From assembly GCA_034769895.1 (NCBI GenBank), contig CM068369.1, forward strand, positions 426,833,479-426,897,478: a stretch of DNA of 64,000 nucleotides, in the 5' to 3' direction. Below the pieces are notes generated by a model that was not told where the DNA came from, ran no database searches, and saw only the letters and a program-made list of their open reading frames with translations. The stretch comes from Magicicada septendecula (lineage: Eukaryota > Arthropoda > Insecta > Hemiptera > Cicadidae). Below, in pieces: positions 10,882 through 23,656 of the stretch. Both the position numbers and the translations under genes were made by a program. Position 1 is the stretch's first letter; each line of letters begins with the position of its first letter.

Positions 10882-11442
10882 TTTTCTGACTGTTTGATAA
10901 TTTACTTTTAACAAGTGACGTTTGTTTTATGCTATTCGAGTTTTCATTGGCGGAATTTTGATTCGTCAGCTTCAGAAGTGACAAATTACATACCGTTACC
11001 CGTTTTACATCCGGTCAGCTGAGATGTATCATTAAAATATTCACATGATTTACATATTCTGTTCTGAGTATTAACCCAAAGATTATGATACAAACTACAT
11101 CTCCAAATTATATGATAAACTAAAGACCAATTCAGAACAAAATAATATGATAAGACTATTTTAATTACATCTGTAACTGTCATGAACCTAACCTAAAATA
11201 TTTTCAAAAAGTGCATGAAAACCTGTTACTGTATTATGGAATTCTCTTAGAATACACTATAAGACCACAATAATCTACCAAGAGAGATAAACTGATCTTT
11301 TGAAAGACAGAACTACTGTCCTAAAAGAGTGGGTTTATGTCTTACAAAATTTATGCGTTAACACACTTTTTAAGTATTTCTTATTAAACACGGTATTTCA
11401 AAACACTACTTTTCCGAGTCATTGAATACAATAACACATATT

Positions 11443-11612
11443 GCAATAGCCCCTAACACCCCCGTTTAATCACACTGGACATTACTTTTGATTCTTCTTA
11501 CATCAAAGGCTCTCTCCCTCCCTCACTCACTCACACACACACATACTGTTATTGTATAAATATGTAGACAAAACGTCAATAACAGGTACCTGGTACTGTC
11601 TCAAACAATAAC
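11443..11612 (+). repeat. Direct repeat, copy 2, shortened microsatellite
   Basis: Second copy of the block at 10667-10866, about 780 bp downstream. It keeps the flanks gcaatagcccctaacaccc and ggtacctggtactgtctc, but its simple-sequence part (11507-11545) is much shorter and impure. Confidence 0.85.
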
Positions 11613-12430
11613 GTAACATAATCATAATAACAATCATAAATGTATACTGTATTTTTCATTATTTAATAAGTATAGATTCTTTAAGAAAAGTAGGGTTATG
11701 ATCCAGTGAGCAACTAATAATACAATATTGGCAAATAAGTTAATAATAATAACAATAACAATGGAGTAAATAATTGTTTTACTTAATTATTACGAAACGC
11801 AAACTTTTAGATTATGAATGTTAAACAAGAAAACATTTTAAACGTCAACTACGTAGAACAAGATGCATTATCCAAAAGTTTAAAAATTCAATAGCCGCCA
11901 CTGACAATAACAGCGGGAATTTTGAACTTTTAAATTTTATGTTGCATAGTGTACCGTAACAGACGGCGGCATCTAGCGAACCGCTTTGTAGTAAACTCTG
12001 TGTGCTTTTGACTATAATCAAATTACTAAACGTGTAAAAATTACTTGTTTATTGAGAATTTTTTAATTTACAAGTAATCAGAAATATTATATTCATATCG
12101 TATTGTAATCTCTGGTAATTCTGAGACCTGAGATTGTAATCGTTTACAGAATAAAAAGTATATACACTTATCCTAATATATTGATAGAGTTTAATTACCA
12201 TTACTGCTCACGTAAACATTATTATTTTACATTATTTAACAAGTCATGTTTTTTAACATTGGTAGTATTATTATACTTCCTTGAACTATTTACACTTTAT
12301 TGGATATTGTTTTATAATATTGTTTCAATTATTTTCAGACGATAACATAAAATATCTATATATTATAAAAGTAACAACAAATTTACGGGGACAGTAGTAA
12401 ATAATTAATAAGTGTTGTTTTTTTAAGGTA
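11613..12430. other. AT-rich sequence with no recognised feature
   Basis: No open frame, repeat boundary or RNA gene could be supported. It lies upstream of mastermind and may hold distal regulatory DNA. Confidence 0.5.
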
Positions 12431-13243
12431 TAAAAACAATTATAGCTGGAGCAAATATACTGGCTATGTGCGATCGCCAGATTCCGAAAGCATCAATTAT
12501 CGAAGTGAGTCGAGAGTGAACAGAAAAAACAATGGCAATGGAAGTGCGGTTGTGTAGTAATTTTATGCTTGCTCTAAACGGTGTTCGGTGTTGATAAGTG
12601 TGTTTTCGTGATTGTATGAGTTAATAACCAGTTGAATTAGCCCGTATTTATGGTTCGAGTCACTTTTATCACATATATTTATACCATAATTAGTGTCGTT
12701 ACTGTTATTAGTCAGTTTTGTTTGATCGACAACCTGTTGTTTGTCAGTTGTGTTTAGGCATTCATCCTTCTGTGCCTGCATTCATGTGAAGTTTATATTG
12801 ACAGCATTCGGTTAATATATTTACAGTATTTATGATTTTATATTTTTTATTCATAAGTCTAACTAATTTTCCTCGATTTTGTAAGCAGGTACAAAGTAGG
12901 TATCGTTGGAAATAAATATTTTTACGAGAAATAACAGCATCATGTAGAATAATGAAGGGTACTGAATACTCTCAGAAATTAGGTTATGTTTATGTTAGCA
13001 AACATGACTTTTTATGCAAATCTGTTGTAGAGCAAAAATTAATCATGTCTTGAACAAACGAAAACAACAGAACAGAGCACACTTTAAATTATCGTAGTAA
13101 ATTTTTTATATGTGAGCGTGTAGTGAATTAAGACATAGAAGCTGGCGTCGTATCCTTTAACAGAGTGTGTGACAGACGCTGTGGATCAGGGGGCTGGCAG
13201 AGGGGCTGGCTGCGGCCTTGTTCCCAGAGGTGCTGCCCCCGGC
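12431..13243 (+). promoter_or_regulatory. mam: Putative promoter and 5' untranslated region of mastermind
   Basis: The ~800 bp before the mam start codon are non-coding and become richer in GC and CpG close to the gene (13140-13243). The frame upstream of the ATG is open for a short way but has no in-frame ATG. No TATA box is positioned convincingly and the transcription start cannot be fixed by eye. The assignment rests on position only. Confidence 0.4.
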
Positions 13244-13495
13244 ATGGCTGATGTCTTGCCACCCAAAAAGCAGGCGGTTGTTGAGCGCCTTAGAAGAAGA
13301 ATTGAAAGTTACAGACGCCATCAAAGTGATTGTATTCCGCGGTTTGATCAGTCATTTAATGGACTCTGTGAACAAAATATACATGATACTCTTGCCCTGA
13401 AGCAGAGATTCCTTGAGAATAAGGCGAAACGAGCTGCAAAGAAGACAGACAAGAAACAACCAGAAAATTCACTTCAGAATGTGCATTCTGTACCA
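13244..13495 (+). CDS. mam: Mastermind, first coding exon (Notch transcription co-activator)
   Basis: The exon encodes 84 residues starting MADVLPPKKQAVVERLRRRI. Residues ~9-70 match the conserved N-terminal mastermind domain: the RLRRRIESYRRHQSDCIPR helix, a Phe-Asp-Gln/Cys-Glu-Gln middle, and the basic KRAAKKTDKK end. In the family this long helix lies in the groove formed by the CSL DNA-binding protein and the Notch intracellular domain in the nucleus and recruits co-activators. The ATG at 13244 has a good context (ggcATGG), and the reading frame upstream offers only a GTG. The exon ends at a GTAAGT donor in phase 0, so the long glutamine-rich remainder must be encoded downstream, beyond what I can find here. 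There is no sign of decay, so I take it as the live host gene. Confidence 0.9.
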
Positions 13496-13501
13496 GTAAG
13501 T
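13496..13501 (+). other. mam: Splice donor of mastermind intron 1
   Basis: The sequence cca/gtaagt matches the consensus donor and follows a complete codon. The next codons read through into low-complexity lysine/asparagine sequence unlike Mastermind, supporting the exon end here. Confidence 0.8.
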
Positions 13502-16500
13502 ACCTTTATAAATAAATGTAAACAAACAGTTGTGTACACATGTTACAGCAATATGATTATGCTTACACATTTACATAATTAAATTTAACATTGGTTTACT
13601 CCATCTAGCCTGGGGTAGAGTATCAATGTTTAACTTCCAGTTATGATGGGGTAGACATGGTTGTGAGCAGGGTCATAACGTTTGAAACACATGACGTTAG
13701 ACGTTGAATAATTTGTGCTTTGCTGGCTTGTTGGATGTTTGTTGGGTTGGTAGATTGTTTTAGTTATCATGTAATAAGTGTATTTCTGACAACAGATAGA
13801 AGACGTTCGTGTACGTTGTCACAAATGGCAACGAGTGCTATCGTTATAATCTGTTGACTAAATTTTAATGTAATTCTGATTAATGTATGTGCAATACTAG
13901 CATTGGATGTATATAAGATGTGTTATATCCACTTTAAACAAATCAGTGAAACATGATTTAAGGTACTGAAATTTATCAAACCATAATTTTGCTATTAAAC
14001 AGGCCTAATTTCATTTTTGGTTGGTATAACCAAGTTAATTTTGCTTATTGGATCTAAAATAAATCACAGTGATATAGTAGTGTACAAAAGCAAAACATTA
14101 TAATATTAAAAACATGAATATCGAGACCAAATACAGAAAAACTTAATTATATACAGCACTATTCAATGTATCGTTAAGAAAAAAAAAAAGATTATAGACA
14201 ATAGCTGCATGTTGATTAAACACTAAACATTTGTTTTCGGCTGATTAGGCTGATTAATAAAAGCAAAATCAATTAAAATGTGTTCTGTTGACATTAAATG
14301 TATAGTAGGTGCAATTACAAATTACGGACAGTGACACATTAAACAAGCTAAATTTAAATTTGATTAAAATATGTTTATATCAACAAATTATCTCTTGTGT
14401 ATTTTTTTTAATCTCTCTCAGAAAGGTGGACTAATGTATAAATAATGTTTAGGCTGGCTTGGAGATTTTTACAGTAAACAAAAATACAGAACGTGTAATA
14501 ACGATATCTCTTGTCTTGTATCAAGTATCAGAAGAAATAAAGAACAATAATACGTAGATGACATTAATTTTTTGTTTACAGTTTCTCAGGCGGTAGATTC
14601 TAATTGTTTAAAGTATATGATTTACGCGGGTCCTCCGCTTTCACAGTATATTTGTTCTCGTTGTCAGTGTTAAAGTGTGTGACAGTTTATTCTGGAGTAA
14701 AGTATTTGGTTTGTACGAAGAAACTAGATGTTTGAGCGTATATTGGAGGAGGGAAATAATTTTGACAAGGACATGTCATTATCGCAGCTAATATTTGTAT
14801 CAGATTAGATTAGTATTTTGGCGTTGATAATAGGTTTACAATTCACCAGAAATTCTGTATCTTACTGTAAAAGATGGCAACATATATTTGTACAGTTTAT
14901 AGGTTGGCTCTAGTAAATATTGACGTAGCGTATAAAAAAAAAGACAAATTATCATGTTGGCCATGAGTTGATTCTCGTAAGATCAAGGTTGTAATACAGG
15001 CCAGGATAGGAATTTTCGAAATGTCACTGTCGAATTTATTAAAATTCACTAACTTTATGGAAATATTTAATTATTTAAAAAATCTGAATATAAATTCGGC
15101 GTCTGATTAAAAAAAAAAACACGTAATAATTTAAACAGTGAACTGACAAACGAAAACAAAGTAGCGTTCGATGACGTAACACTACCGAGTCGTGCTATTT
15201 GCCTAGTAACTGTAACCGCAGACAATTTTTCCGTTGAGAAGTGAGAGGGCTAAATAGAGTAAGTGCGTGAGTAAGGAGAGAGAGTTCAGCGGTTGAGTGG
15301 GAGTGGGTGTATTCACGGTGTATTCTGTGGACAAGACGCCGTCCACGGTTCCTTGCACCGCGCCACTGCACACGCACGTGGTCCAGTTGAAATTGTCAAA
15401 CTTTCCACTCTGCAGAGGTTCAAGCGAATGACAGACAGTTGCCGCAGATGACAGTCGGTATATTGCAATAAGCGACCAACTGTATAGAAATGCAGTCTGT
15501 CGGAGCGCGTAAGCCGTACTGACTGCGATACAGTTATTTGCAAAGCGTTGAAGTATACGCATAACCAAGTAAATATATTTGTAAAATACCAATAACAGTT
15601 TGTAATTTGCAAGTGAATATACTTGTAACACAGTTGCACCAGTCGGTAAACTAGAAACGCCATCCGTGCATTACGTGTTACGACACCTTTTGTGCCTTTC
15701 TTTGTCTGATTATTTAGGAAACAATTTTTGTAACGATGAATTAGTATTGGTTCCTATTGTTTATGTATAGCTAGAAATTTTAAAAAGTTTAAATAACCCT
15801 TGAAAAATAGTTGCTTTAATAACCCTTGAAACTTACGTTAATGGGAATCTGAACGACAAATGCGTAGGGAAGAGGATGAAAAAGTGTAAACTACTGTACT
15901 AGCAGTAATATTTTAAATACTGATGCATACGAATTTAATAAAACTGTGTGAAGTCTTAGAAATTAAGCAAAAAATACTGATGCAATATAAATAACGTTTA
16001 CCGACGTTTAGTTTTCGTAAAATATACACTCTTAACAGGAATCAATGATCAATTCTGTCAAATCAATGATTGACAGAAATCGGGTGGAATTGGCCGTGAC
16101 CTCGTCCATTTTTCTGTCTGAGGTGCTGACTTTAGTCCCAGTTAGTATGGTTAGATGTCTTGTGGGTTGCCGTCCCTGGCTGTATTTTCTCCAGCTTATA
16201 AAAATCAGTTGTCAAGTCTCAGAAAAAAATACGACAAGAATACAATAGTATTGAACAGTGTTCGTGAGAAAAATATGTATTACGTAACAATTATTTAAAA
16301 TACTTAACAGTCTTTACAGTTAAAACACTTTTATTCAATATTTAATTACTTAATACTGCACAATTGAACGAATTTGAAAACGTTTTTGTAACATTATGTA
16401 AATAAATGTATAAGGTTATTCAGTTATCTGAATAACGTACAGGCCTTACGTTCGACATAAGGAAAATGACTTTTACATATGTTTGCAAAATGACTAACAT

Positions 16501-16985
16501 TCGGTTAAATCGAGGGGGATTTATATACACGGTTCCATGTTGTATCAGTATGGAATATCAGTTTAAACGTGCCGTACATAATGGGTGGTTTGTCGGTAGA
16601 GAATTGACATCAGGTAGCGAGAATAGCAGACACATTGTAGTGTCGCGGGTGTAGTGCATCGAGCTAAGTAAAGGCCAGGCCAGGTGTCTTGGAACAGGTG
16701 AACACCGCGTGTAGAAAGTTCTCAGAAACTGTGCAGTCTCAACCGTTTTCACAAACATTGTACTGCTACAGTTGATTGTTCTATACGAATAATAATTGTT
16801 GAGCGTTCAGTAATTATTAAGTACCGGTATACAATTGTTTGAGACATAAAAATAATAAAATTTATTTGTGGTTCGTAAGATTATAATACGCTAAGCTTGA
16901 TGAGACGTTTAATCAAAGTTTTACCCGAATCAAACGTTACGTTTATATGTACTATTTAACCTTATCACGTACATCGTATAATGTA
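13502..16985 (+). other. Probable mam intron 1, proximal part, no gene seen
   Basis: AT-rich, with only short chance open frames. A patch at about 15160-15660 is richer in GC and CpG than its surroundings and could be a regulatory element or an untranslated exon. I see no coding homology or transposon ends here. Confidence 0.5.
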
Positions 16986-16989
16986 ACTG

Positions 16990-17280
16990 CCTGGGGCAGA
17001 AGAATATAACATTCGGAACCATTTGATGTAATAATTGAGCTGTTCACCAGGCAATGTGCGCCATGCACCTATCATATTGCACTGTTAGCAAGATGATGTT
17101 ACTGTTTTGAATCCACTTTGCTATAATTAGCTTCATCAACCGCAGCTTACCACCGTCAGTGGAATCGATCCAATGTGCAGAAAATTCATATCAACAACGT
17201 TAAAAAATTAGTAACCACTGATAGAAGTTATGCCAACTTTGATGTCCCTGAGCGACGGAACTACACCGTAGTCGACTGTC
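16990..17280 (+). repeat. Dispersed repeat family X, copy 1
   Basis: It aligns with 30895-30932 plus 32104-32370 and partly with 41110-41240. Shared landmarks in order are tgatgtaata, tgcacc.atc, ttactgtttt, caaccgcagctta, atgtgcagaaa, and tttgatg with a downstream gac.ga. No open frame or structure identifies its class. Confidence 0.65.
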
Positions 17281-19043
17281 ATGACTTTGCAGCTGCCGTG
17301 ATGGCTGTAGTTTTATCTGTGGGAGCGTAGGTTAAATGCGTTTAGTTGCTGCTCAGACTAAGACATTACGTCGTAACACACTGCGTTAGAAATTGGTAAC
17401 CATGTTCATCGTAGAACGATGTTTTTGATTGGGTAGCAGTCGGGTATAATAGTGTTTTGACCTCAGATTTGACTAGGAAATTCTGTATTCGACAAAGTGT
17501 TGGTCGATCTATTGTGTTTCCGGTTGAGAATATTCTTGCGTTCATCACATGTTCGGAAAATATATATTACATTGACGCGGCGAAGCTTACTTCAGGACGA
17601 GGTGAATCACGAGAGAAAACGATAAAGTACGCAAATGGGTGCGACATTAATTCTTAATATGGGAATTCCGAAGGAGAGCTACAAAGGGTGGTGAACCACA
17701 TTATCTTGAGTTTGGGCAACGTTTGTAGGGAGGGAATGTTTACGTCCGGAGACGAAGACGTATTTCTCAGGTGCTGCGGTGGTGTGGTTTTGAAGACGTT
17801 TGAGGACATTGAAATTCTCGACTCATTATCGTGTTGAGAATAATGATTTTATCCGAAGATGAGAATCCCGGATTTTGAAACAATACCGTTACACGAGGCG
17901 GTCGGTAGGTAAAATGGATAAAATTTCTGTCCATTTTAACAAGTACGTATTCGAAACGTACGGTTGACAACGTACCCTTTATGGAAAGCTGTAGACTCTA
18001 GTGTCTAAATTGTTTGGCTGCGTACTTTGTAAGGTTGGGAAGCACCAGTGAAATTACAGATGCAAAGTAAATTGTTGACATGATGAAGTGTACAGAACAC
18101 GAAACTTAACAAAATTCATCAGTTTTCACACTTCTTATAGCTATCCATTCTATCGCTACGAGTGTTCATTGTTTTGCATCGTTGCAAGATTTGTTTAATA
18201 TTGTATCAACGCCACTCGTTTCTAAAATTACCCAATTTTTATGAAAGAGTAAAGTTAAAATATATTTAACTGAACCAAACTTGAAATATTTACGTGAATT
18301 AAAATACCTAAGTGTTTTTTTACATGGTTGGAGATTCTTTTGGTTGAATAGAGTCAATTACTCAAAAGGGTTGGCTTCCTTGTAATAATTAAATTCTTTT
18401 AGAGCGAACAATGAGATTACCGCCCCCCTTGGATAATTTCCAAAGATACTGAAAATTATACAGTGCAGTAAAACCTATCTTTTATGTAGAAAGCCGGAAA
18501 AACGCTCTGGAAGAATGATTCACTCGGTAAAAAGTGTATAATAATTAAAAACATTTTTTTCAATGTTAGTATGTATAAACAAAATTAACTTAAGTTAGTA
18601 ATGTATACTTTAAGTTAACAATCAGTACATAGATAAAAACAATCAACATTTTGTGTCAGAATTTTTGACAGAATTAATTGTGTGACAATAGACATGTACA
18701 ATTTTTTTAACAGACTACATTTCGCAAAACATCAACAAAATTCATTCATTAATGCTCTTCCACTTCCCTCTGTGAGAAAAACGGAGTCATGAAACCAGTG
18801 GCCCTTTATAAAATTGACCCCGCAGGTTTTTCTTCAAAAAATAATAATTTGAAACAGCAATTTGCATTGCGACATATGTTATGGCGCTCGTTAGATTATT
18901 TACAGCTAACTTCCCTTGAACTACACAGTGAATAAAAATTACGCGATTTAGCAGGCAAAATTCGTAAGTGTAAAACAGGAAAAACGAAAATGCAACCGTG
19001 AACCGCATAGGGTCAGAGCCGTCGGTCTGTCTCTTTCTCTCTC

Positions 19044-19091
<48 letters not shown>

Positions 19092-21130
19092 TTTTTTAGA
19101 TTTTGAAGGTCGTAGATTACGAACGAATCTGTAGTTTTGTGGAATTCTATTTTTTAACTCCGCAATGTGTTAACTAGAAAACATGAAAGCAACTGTTATT
19201 TTTAGTTATTTTACATTTGTTTATTTGTACGATTACACAATACATGTTGAAATTTAAGTCATTCTGATCAAATTCTGGCAAAAACTAATTTGTCAACAAA
19301 GAGTCTAAAACCCTTTGCAGTCTTTTGGACCTGTAGTACCGTTGAGAGATATTTAGACGTAAATTAGATTTAATTGTATTAATTTGTCGAAGGTGTTATA
19401 AACAATTTTTATTTTTTGAAACATGACATAGATTTGCTATGGAACATCTTGTGTGAGAGAGCACGTAAATGGGCGTGTGAGAGAAACCAGACGTACACAC
19501 TGCTGTCGTAATTTATTAGATCTCATTTTTAACGTTGTGTGACCAACACAAGCGGCACGCCATACTCGGCTTTTTGTCATGTTTACTACTCATCTTCAGT
19601 TTATTTATTGTGTAGCGAAGGGGGATGAGTGTTTACAAACATACCAAGTAAGTGGACAGCTTCGGCTTCTCCACCGTAATCGCGCGTACGTGCTTCTGAC
19701 ATACTGTACCCATGGAATTCTTTCTTCAGAGTCTCAATGTGTTTTAAAACTATGCATTTGTTTACGTATGAGTGTACAGTTTCATAAATTTCCGATAAAC
19801 GTAGGTAGCTAACTGTAGGTTTGGGTATGCGTATTATCTGGGATCAGTTTTTGTTTCAGTAAGTTTTATTTTAATAATAAGTCTGGTACTGTCGAATAGA
19901 CTGTAGTGATACTATTCATCGAGAGTAATAAAAGTGCGACTTAGAAAAGTTGAATTGTTGTAGACCATTTTAATCGGTTGTTTGTATGTTATTAATTGTC
20001 GATATCTGATCATCTTTTAATCCTAAATATAGAGCCAATGCGTCACCAAATGACTGCAGACGTTGTGTAGATTTGCTGCAGTGAATGACCTTTAGTAAAC
20101 TTTATAAAGGTCATAACTTTAGTAAATTTTATGTTTTTTAACAGACGAGTTGTAGTACGGAATAGCCAAGAAGTCCGAGCCTGCAGCTCTGAGCCAGTCG
20201 CGAGCAGACGAAGTTCACATGCAAACCGATTTCATTTTTAACGTCTTTCTGCCCTCAGCGTACGGAGATGAGTGCAGTACTTAAAACACAATTTATGTGA
20301 CAGTTCCAAGTATAGACAACAACGAGAGCGGATATAAAGACCCCACAGTAACGGATTACCTAAACAACTGCACCATCACTGGCTTCGTGAGAATATAATC
20401 AAAGCCAGCACATGCAGACACGTAGGCCTCTGGTAAAATAATTTGTTATCAATTTAAGCCTGCTAGTTAGAGATAAATATTGAAACAAAACCATCGATTA
20501 TTTTTATGTAATAAAACATCGAAGTACTTTTTTTTTAGTAATTACAAAACACCGGCCGTTACTCCTTCGATGGACAAAAACATCGATGGTTAATATTACA
20601 GAATTAGGTTTATGCCTAAAGTGACATACAAGATAGAATTCTATTCTGTATTAATTGCTAAGGAAGCTGAAAACAAAAACAGCTCATTATTTCCGAGCTA
20701 CTGAGTTTTAGAGAATGATTTAGAAAAGAATTTCCATGAAAACTATTTCTTGTCTTGCCTTAACACATATGTTGTAAAATCAGTAGGTTACCAACTTTAA
20801 AACGTAGAAGTTATGTGAAACCATGGAAGACTGGAATTTTCATTAGCCTTTTATTTATTTTCTTAACTGTTAACATATAGTTTTATCACGGACTGAAAAA
20901 AAATCATGTTAACATGGAACCACAGACGTTCACACTGATGTATTTTAACTGTCGTTCATCGATGCTCACCCCTAGTAATGTTCACAGCAGAGTGTTTTGT
21001 TGGAATGTAAGCGGCCCGATGTGTTTGTGCGTGCTTAAGGGTGTTATAATGGCCAGCATAACTAACCTATCTGCCCCCGTCATAGTTAACCTCGTGTATT
21101 CGCTATCTCAGCAACGCTAATTTTCAATTA
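17281..21130 (+). other. Non-coding sequence, probable mam intron, with a microsatellite
   Basis: No gene or transposon end was recognised. A (CT)n(CA)n tract occupies about 19027-19091. Open frames here are short and unrelated to known families. Confidence 0.5.
19027..19091 (+). repeat. (CT)n(CA)n compound microsatellite
   Basis: An interrupted CT run is followed by about 21 CA units. It has the same compound type and order as the tract at 10738-10798, but the flanks are unrelated. Confidence 0.95.
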
Positions 21131-21139
21131 TACTTTTGG

Positions 21140-21580
21140 TGTATGTTTACTGTGTCCAGGCAGCCAAACATCCGTCTCGGAGGAAACGTTGAGCCTGCAC
21201 CACAGCGCCTGCAGACACCGGTTCTCCAACGTTACTCTCGTCTCTGCTCTGTGCGTGCCTGCATCACTGCCCTAGTCCCACACGGTGCACGTCTTCTTCG
21301 ATATCTTCTACCCATCTTTTCCGGTCTCTCCCTCATCGTCTTCTCCCACCCGGATTCCCATTGAATACTTTCTTTACAACTCTGTTGTCCACCATCTGCA
21401 GTATATGACCAGGCCACCTAATTCTGTTTCTTTTAATCTCAATAACAATATCTAGCTCTCCGAAAATTCTCCAGTCTTCGTTTGTACCTACTCTCCGTCT
21501 GTCTCCATCACGTTTAGTCCGTTGGCATGCGTAATTTTTCTCGTTGATCCCATTCCCGTCCGTATTGTTGTCGGTTGTAC
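21140..21580 (-). pseudogene. LINE (non-LTR retrotransposon) RT C-terminal tail, decayed
   Basis: The minus strand from about 21570 reads INEKNYACQRTKRDG, then IRWPGHILQMVDNRVVKKVF and GGRRR-GRDRKRWVEDI. This is the usual end of LINE polyproteins in arthropods (R-W-x-GH-hydrophobic-x-R-M, then a basic GRPR-x-RW block). It has several stops and no N-terminal part. In intact elements this segment lies after the RT and helps bind element RNA or target DNA. Confidence 0.75.
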
Positions 21581-21610
21581 GTAGTTAAACTTGAAAATCT
21601 ACCAAAATCT

Positions 21611-21720
21611 CCGTTGTGGCGGGCAACTGGATAGAATGCAACTGGCCTTTGTAACTAAGAGCTGCGGGAGGAAGACAGGTTTGATCTCCAGCTCCAAGTA
21701 TGCAGTCTGACTAAGTCGGA
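21611..21720 (+). repeat. Possible tRNA-derived SINE head
   Basis: TGGCGGGCAACTGG resembles a pol III A box, and about 60 bp later ggtttgatctcc resembles a B box. Spacing is tRNA-like, but no second copy or tail was found in the window, so this is only a possibility. Confidence 0.22.
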
Positions 21721-23540
21721 GAGAAAAGTCAGGATTAGCGTATCGTTTTTGAACGAATTGCAGGGAGACTAAGCAGTATACGTCAGCGTATAATTTGTGA
21801 AGAAAAAGACTAAAATGCAGGAAATTACTGTGTATGTGGAGTCTTGGCAGAGAATAAATGAGATTGGCATGTCGTTGGCAAACCAATCTGGAGACCAAAA
21901 CCAGAGAAGACGTATTGATAGCATTCTGAGAAGACGGGAGAGTAAACAGTTTTGGCGGATTGCTAGCTCCCAGTGTGCGCACGTATAAGATTGTCTTTAT
22001 ATACAAGAATTGAGTGTTGTTGAAATAAACATGATACACGAAAAATATTTTGAAAATTAGATTGACTAAATATTTTATTACTTAGAAGACATAATTTTAA
22101 TAAATATATGCGCATTTTGTGCGTTATTACACAAAATCAGTATAGACCTCTGGAGTTATTTTTTTGTAATATTTAATAAACATTTAAACCTTCTACGCTT
22201 AAATATTTATTCTTGATAAATGTTTTACAATAGCCTATTGGGACTGGCATGTTGTTCTCATCAAGTGACTGCGAACGCATACTCGGGAAGTTTGTATCGC
22301 CCTGTGTGGTACACGTGTTTTTACTACGGGTTCCGATGTTGTACTGTGTCATTCACTCTCTTGTTTTGTTAGCTAAAAATAATCCTTTTGAATAACGTAC
22401 GGCTTTCGTTCGATTTTTATTCAACGCCCGAGTTATTTATACCCGCTGCTTCTGACATTGCCACTATTACGGTTTAGTATCGTAAATAGCCGGTTGTGTT
22501 TTTGCAAAAACGGTACAACTAACAGGCTATTCGGTGAATTGTGTTGTTTTACGAACGAGACGCTCCCTGGTTTGTTCGTAAACGAAACGCTTTCGATTTC
22601 TAGTCTTGGGTTCGCTACAGTTGGTTTTGGTTTTGTTACTTTTTTACTATCTTCGTAAAAATTGCATACCCTCTGGAAACTGAGGTCTTGGTAACTGCCA
22701 AATTTTCTGTCGGGCACGTTGTCACGAATAACTCAGTGATTTATTGACGCAGAGAAATTTTTTGCTCTCCATTCGTTTCGTTTCGTGATACAGTCTACGG
22801 ACGAATCTCAATAAAAACTGCTATCTAAGTCGAGAGAATGGAATTAAATGTGATATTTCTATGAGTGCATTGCACTGTCGTATGAAACTTATGATAGTTT
22901 TGACTACGCCGTAGTAAATAAATAAGGGTTTTACGGGTTCGTGATACACCAAGCCAGATATTTTACTTGTAATTTGATTAAAACGAATATGGCATTTCTA
23001 AAATATAATGTTTAGTAACCGGTATAGTCATATTGTGATCGCTGGGCGGTCAGGTATAATAAAAAAGTGGACGACGCTTTTAAATATAGTTATGAGCACG
23101 CTAGTGGATTCAGAATTTTAAGAATTGTATGGTAAATATATTTTCGGGTTTTCTCTTGCTTTCATAACAGTTCTTTTACAAACTGTAAATATTCTTTCAG
23201 AATCTACAGAAAACCCTGCCTTACCATGAAACGTTTAAAGACACAAAGAAGGACCTCGTAAATTTAAATGTACAAAAATATGTAGGCCTACTTGTCGTAA
23301 ACTTGTGTTTCATTTATTTTAAGCCCAGAAGTAGAAGATTTTATAAGCAGTGGCGTATCTAGAATTTGGTCTGGGGAAAGGGTCCAATCAAGTCGGCTTC
23401 ATACAAGTGAAGAAACAAGTTAAGCCTAATCAACATTCTGTCTCTAAAGTTGTTGAAAAACGTGTGATAACGTCCTGAAATTAATCCTATTAAAGAGAAC
23501 GTCAATAACACAATAAAAATATGCGTTATTGAAACATTGT
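21721..23540 (+). other. Non-coding sequence without recognised elements
   Basis: A 94-codon minus-strand open frame at 22433-22717 (starts MPDRKFGSYQDL) has no family I recognise and no supporting context; I regard it as probably fortuitous. Confidence 0.4.
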
Positions 23541-23553
23541 TTAGAAGATACTT

Positions 23554-23599
23554 CTTCTTCTTCTTCTGCACTACAAGGATTAGGCATTTGCCTCTTCCG
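23554..23599 (-). mobile_element. 46-bp remnant LINE insertion with 13-bp target duplication
   Basis: A short block with a (CTT)n end, i.e. a GAA-repeat tail on the minus strand, is flanked by perfect 13-bp duplications ttagaagatactt (23541-23553 and 23600-23612). The LINEs at 23860 and 37994 also end in GAA repeats. This is what extreme 5' truncation of such a LINE would leave. Confidence 0.65.
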
Positions 23600-23656
23600 T
23601 TAGAAGATACTTATCGACTGAATTGTTTTCCTATACAGTATTTCAGATTTTCCTAT

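Noticed and set aside
15195..15663. Three overlapping minus-strand open frames of 60-142 codons
   Set aside because: No domain, no splice context and no homology recognised. The patch is GC-richer, which lowers stop frequency.
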